Below are positions 5,957 through 8,612 of a DNA stretch of 8,612 nt, one piece after another. Numbering within the stretch: position 1 is the first letter of the stretch; each line of letters opens with the position of its first letter. Source of the stretch: an uncultured Burkholderiaceae bacterium (lineage in GTDB: Bacteria > Pseudomonadota > Gammaproteobacteria > Burkholderiales > Burkholderiaceae); the NCBI GenBank assembly GCA_937862845.1, contig CALMCK010000139.1:1-8612 (forward strand), given 5' to 3'. The notes beneath the pieces were generated by a model, which made no database searches, was not told where the DNA came from, and saw only the letters and a list, made by a program, of their open reading frames with translations. The position numbers and the translations under genes are program-made.

Positions 5957-6645
5957 GCGCCGCGTTGGCTATTTTTGCCAAAACCAAAGGTCTTTCACCC
6001 ATTAAAACTCGGCTGGCCGCAGACATCGGTACAGATTTGGCCGAGGCTTTCTATGAGCTGAGTGTCGCGGCCACCGCAGAGATGGTGCTGGCAACGCACC
6101 AGCAGAGTCATAATACAGTTGAGCCGTACTGGGCTTTGGCTGAAGAAAACGCGCTGGATGCCGCACAATGGCAATGGCTCAATACTTTGTGGACGGGCGA
6201 TGGCGACTTTGGCCAGCGCTTACACCATGTCTACAGCACACTGCTCACGCGACACGAGCAGGTTGTGCTGATTGGCACAGACAGTCCGCAGCTCGAACCT
6301 GAGTGCATCATCAACGCCCTTCAACAACTCAATGAGCAGCCCAACGCTTGCGTGATTGGCCCGTGTGTTGACGGTGGATTTTATTTATTTGCGGCGAATA
6401 CAGCCATCCCACAATCCGTCTGGACGCAGGTGACCTACAGCTCTGAGTCCACCTTACGTGAGCTTGTGTCAAATTTAAAAAATGTGGGAATGGCCGTTGT
6501 TTTATTGGCAAGCGATGGTGATGTCGATACCGTCGATGATTTAAAGCCGCTGATGCAAGCGTTGCAACTCAAGCGCGGACTGCGCCCGCAGCAACAGCGA
6601 TTGTATGACTGGTTAACAGAGCAGCCTGCTTGTCTCAAGTCTTGA
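5953..6645 (+). CDS. CofC-like nucleotidyl/glycosyltransferase of ArsS clusters (TIGR04282/DUF2064)
   Basis: A 230-residue GT-A-like protein of the DUF2064 family (formerly radical SAM/selenodomain-associated transferase 1), related to the nucleotidyltransferases CofC and MobA. Seen: the N-terminal loop FAKTKGLSPIKTRL (8-21), matching the family FAKxPxPGxVKTRL with the usual P-x-P-G altered to K-G-L-S; GDFGQRL (84-90); the metal-binding IGTDSP (107-112); GPCVDGGFY (136-144); and DVDTVDDL (190-197). No membrane segment is present. It is the last gene of the operon and pairs with the family 2-like transferase, as these two families usually do beside arsS. It may activate or transfer the sugar unit. 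The exact reaction is unknown. It ends two bases from the convergent tadA stop, with no terminator hairpin between. Confidence 0.87.
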   Translation: MSAALAIFAKTKGLSPIKTRLAADIGTDLAEAFYELSVAATAEMVLATHQQSHNTVEPYWALAEENALDAAQWQWLNTLWTGDGDFGQRLHHVYSTLLTRHEQVVLIGTDSPQLEPECIINALQQLNEQPNACVIGPCVDGGFYLFAANTAIPQSVWTQVTYSSESTLRELVSNLKNVGMAVVLLASDGDVDTVDDLKPLMQALQLKRGLRPQQQRLYDWLTEQPACLKS

Positions 6646-6647
6646 TT

Positions 6648-7130
6648 TTACGACTTTAAACGCCGCTCTCTAAAGAATTTTTGTATCAATGCGCGCGCCT
6701 CTTCCATCAGCACACCGCCTTTGACTTGCGTGTGGTGGTTGAGTTGCTCATGCGCAAACACATTGAGCACAGAGTCGGCAACGCCTGTTTTCGGGTCGGT
6801 CGTGGCATAGACGACACGGGCAATGCGCGCATGAAACATCGCGCCCGCGCACATTAAGCACGGCTCTAATGTCACGAACATTTCACAGTCAGGCAAACGA
6901 TAATTTTCCAACTCAGCACCTGCGGCGCGCAGCGCTTGCACTTCGGCGTGCGCGCTGGCGTCGTGGTTCATGATGGATTGGTTGTGGCCTTCGGATATGA
7001 TTTGGTTGTCCTTGACCAGCACAGCGCCGACCGGCACTTCACCTGCGTCATAGGCTTTTTGAGCGACGGCAAGCGCGGCACGCATAAAAAACTCGTCGCG
7101 CTGCGCGTCGTTTTCCCACGCCAGACTCAT
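6648..7130 (-). CDS. tadA: tRNA-specific adenosine deaminase TadA
   Basis: A 160-residue zinc-dependent deaminase that converts the wobble adenosine (A34) of tRNA-Arg(ACG) to inosine, an essential step in decoding. The catalytic motif is HAEVQAL, with zinc ligand His61 and proton-shuttling Glu63, and PCLMCAGAM supplies zinc ligands Cys91 and Cys94. EVPVGAVLV (31-39) is the family core strand, and the C-terminal region HARIARVVYATTDPKTG (100-116) and FFRERR (152-157) match TadA. Length is normal. Its ATG directly follows the proB stop (TAAATG, no gap) and no good Shine-Dalgarno site is visible, so translation probably depends on coupling to proB. Cytosine and guanine deaminases share the fold, but the match is specifically to TadA. 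Confidence 0.93.
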   Translation of the reverse strand: MSLAWENDAQRDEFFMRAALAVAQKAYDAGEVPVGAVLVKDNQIISEGHNQSIMNHDASAHAEVQALRAAGAELENYRLPDCEMFVTLEPCLMCAGAMFHARIARVVYATTDPKTGVADSVLNVFAHEQLNHHTQVKGGVLMEEARALIQKFFRERRLKS

Positions 7131-8282
7131 TTAGACCAGCACCATGTTGTTGCGGTGCATGAGCTCGGCTTCGTTCATGTGACCGAGTATTTGCTTGATT
7201 TCGCTGGTGGTGTGCCGCGCGATGCGGGCAGAGTCAAGGTGGCTGTAGTTAATGATGCCTCGCGCGATTTCAACATGCTGCTCATCGACACAGGCAATCA
7301 CATCGCCGCGTACGAATTGTCCTTCAACGCGCACCACACCAATCGGCAACACGCTTTTACCACCTTCTTTCACGGCTTTAACCGCGCCTGCATCGAGCAC
7401 GATTTTGCCACGCAGTTGCAGATGATCGGCAATCCATTGTTGACGCGCAGTGAGCAATGGCAAATCCGCATAAAGCTCTGTGCCGATGCGCTCGCCGCTC
7501 GCCAATCTCGGCAGCACATTCGCCTCACGGCCACTGGCGATGATGGTGTGCGCGCCGCTTTTAAGGGCGCGCTTGGCGGCGAGGATTTTGGTGAGCATGC
7601 CACCTGTGCCGATGGCGCTGCCCGCACCACCCGCCATTTGTTCGAGTGCGACGAGACCTGCGGGTGCGGACTGTATCAATTCTGCGCTCGGGTTTTTACG
7701 TGGGTCCGCTGTAAATAATCCTGCTTGATCGGTCAAAATCACCAACGCATCCGCTTCAATCAAGTTCGCCACCAGTGCGCCCAATGTGTCGTTGTCACCG
7801 ACTTTAATCTCGTCGGTGATGACCGTGTCGTTTTCATTAATCACTGGCACGACACCGAGGCGCAGCAAGGTAAACATCGCCGAGCGAGCGTTGAGATAAC
7901 GCGTGCGGTCGGCCAAATCAGCGTGCGTGAGCAAAATCTGCGCGCTGATGATGCCATGTCCGGCAAATTTTGACTCATACACTTGCGCCAAGCCCATTTG
8001 GCCGACGGCAGCAGCGGCTTGCAGCTCGTCAATATTGGTCGGGCGTTTCGCCCAGCCGAGGCGTTTCACCCCTTCGGCAATCGCACCGCTGGACACCAAA
8101 ATCACCTCTTTGCCCAATGCGCGCAGCTGTGCGATTTGCGCCGCCCAGCTGGCAATCGCATCGGCATCCACGCCCGAACCCTCATTGGTCACCAAACTGC
8201 TGCCGACTTTGATGACCACGCGTCGGGCACCTTGCAGCAATGATGGCTGAGTCAGCCTCGCCACATCATTCCATGCACTCAT
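7131..8282 (-). CDS. proB: Glutamate 5-kinase
   Basis: A 383-residue enzyme that phosphorylates L-glutamate with ATP to glutamyl-5-phosphate, the first and proline-inhibited step of proline synthesis, in the cytoplasm. The amino acid kinase domain shows VVIKVGSSLVT (22-32), VSSGAIAEG (63-71), INENDTV (148-154), GDNDTLGALVA (162-172), TDQAGLFTADPR (184-195) and GTGGMLTK (225-232). A C-terminal PUA domain begins near residue 292 (GKIVLDAGAVKAV) and runs to the end, as in full-length bacterial ProB. It has an N-terminal lead of about 20 residues before the first kinase strand. It overlaps the obg stop by ATGA (8279-8282), with GAGGA (plus positions 8289-8293) six bases upstream. The obg-proB order is common in betaproteobacteria. 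Confidence 0.96.
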   Translation of the reverse strand: MSAWNDVARLTQPSLLQGARRVVIKVGSSLVTNEGSGVDADAIASWAAQIAQLRALGKEVILVSSGAIAEGVKRLGWAKRPTNIDELQAAAAVGQMGLAQVYESKFAGHGIISAQILLTHADLADRTRYLNARSAMFTLLRLGVVPVINENDTVITDEIKVGDNDTLGALVANLIEADALVILTDQAGLFTADPRKNPSAELIQSAPAGLVALEQMAGGAGSAIGTGGMLTKILAAKRALKSGAHTIIASGREANVLPRLASGERIGTELYADLPLLTARQQWIADHLQLRGKIVLDAGAVKAVKEGGKSVLPIGVVRVEGQFVRGDVIACVDEQHVEIARGIINYSHLDSARIARHTTSEIKQILGHMNEAELMHRNNMVLV

Positions 8283-8612
8283 TCATCGTCCTCATCGATT
8301 TCATCGGCCAGCTTACTCGCTTCTTTTTCAAGCAATCGTGCCGCATGACGCGCCGCGCGGGCTTGCTCGCGTTCGATTTCACGCTGGGCCGCTTCTCTAT
8401 CGGCAATGATTTTGGCCGCGGCATCACGTTGCGCCTGCTCTTCTTTTTGGCGCGCGTCTTCAAGTTTCATCAAGTCCACATAATCTTGAATCGCTTTCAT
8501 CAACGCGTCACAACCCTCGCGGGTCGCCGCAGAAATTTCAAAGACAGGACCCGCCCAGCCGTAGTCTTTGACAAACTGCGCCACGCGTTCGGCACGGGCC
8601 TCGGCATCGAGC
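8279..8612 (-). CDS. obg: GTPase Obg/CgtA, C-terminal part (5' end beyond window)
   Basis: The last 110 codons of an Obg GTPase, a ribosome-assembly and stress-linked GTP-binding protein; the reading frame continues past the right edge. The visible part starts near the end of the G domain: YGWAGPVFEISAATREGCDAL contains the G5 motif (SAAT, guanine recognition), followed by the final helix KAIQDYV. After it comes a charged tail of about 65 residues rich in Glu, Arg, Ala and Gln, predicted as a long helix or coiled coil, ending in the acidic DEIDEDDE. Acidic C-terminal tails are usual in proteobacterial Obg, though their sequence varies. The OBG glycine-rich domain and the rest of the G domain are not in the window. 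Its stop overlaps the proB start. Confidence 0.9.
   Translation of the reverse strand, partial: LDAEARAERVAQFVKDYGWAGPVFEISAATREGCDALMKAIQDYVDLMKLEDARQKEEQAQRDAAAKIIADREAAQREIEREQARAARHAARLLEKEASKLADEIDEDDE

Noticed and set aside
1..6645. A genomic island inserted at the tRNA-Gly gene
   Set aside because: The operon sits on the promoter side of the tRNA, whereas integrases normally use the 3' end. No integrase, direct repeat of the tRNA end or transposase is visible.
6936..7718. A 260-codon open frame on the plus strand opposite tadA and proB
   Set aside because: It lies entirely antisense to two genes with complete family motifs, has no recognisable domains, and its His- and Arg-rich composition is what a shadow frame would give.
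1..8612. CRISPR arrays or insertion sequences
   Set aside because: No regularly spaced repeats, terminal inverted repeats or transposase motifs were found on reading through.

Overview
This looks like a stretch of chromosome from a betaproteobacterium, probably Burkholderiales-like. I base that on the obg-proB gene order, the betaproteobacterial look of the tRNA-Gly and the protein sequences, and a moderate GC content judged by eye. Genus cannot be set from this window.

Layout. (1) Positions 1-53 hold the 5' part of a tRNA-Gly (anticodon CCC) on the minus strand, with a strong promoter at 69-97. (2) Positions 98-516 hold no gene. They contain a 14-bp perfect tandem repeat and a 9-bp hairpin that overlaps a candidate -10 box. 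(3) Positions 517-6645 hold seven plus-strand genes packed as one operon: a TVP38/TMEM64 (VTT) membrane protein, a MerA/dihydrolipoamide-dehydrogenase-like flavoprotein, a radical SAM protein of the ArsS family, a sterol desaturase/fatty acid hydroxylase-like membrane protein, a methylthioadenosine phosphorylase-like enzyme, and two glycosyltransferase-like proteins of the families that accompany ArsS (TIGR04283 and TIGR04282 types). Four of the six junctions are ATGA stop/start overlaps. (4) Positions 6648-8612 hold minus-strand housekeeping genes in the transcription order obg (partial), proB, tadA. These run convergently into the operon with only 2 bases between stop codons.

The operon is best read as an arsenosugar biosynthesis-type cluster. 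In the established pathway ArsM methylates arsenite, and ArsS joins a 5'-deoxyadenosyl group from SAM to dimethylarsenic to give a dimethylarsinoyl-adenosine. Loss of adenine and sugar-transfer steps then lead to arsenosugars. Here the phosphorylase is a plausible adenine-removing enzyme and the two transferases plausible later steps. The flavoprotein and the VTT protein may supply reduction and membrane functions. No arsM, arsR, arsenite efflux or arsenate reductase gene lies in the window, so the methylated arsenic substrate must come from a gene elsewhere, or the cluster acts on something else.

The points most worth a second look are the desaturase-like di-iron gene coupled to arsS, the altered purine-site motif of the phosphorylase, the flavoprotein that matches neither true MerA nor dihydrolipoamide dehydrogenase, and the unexplained leader region.
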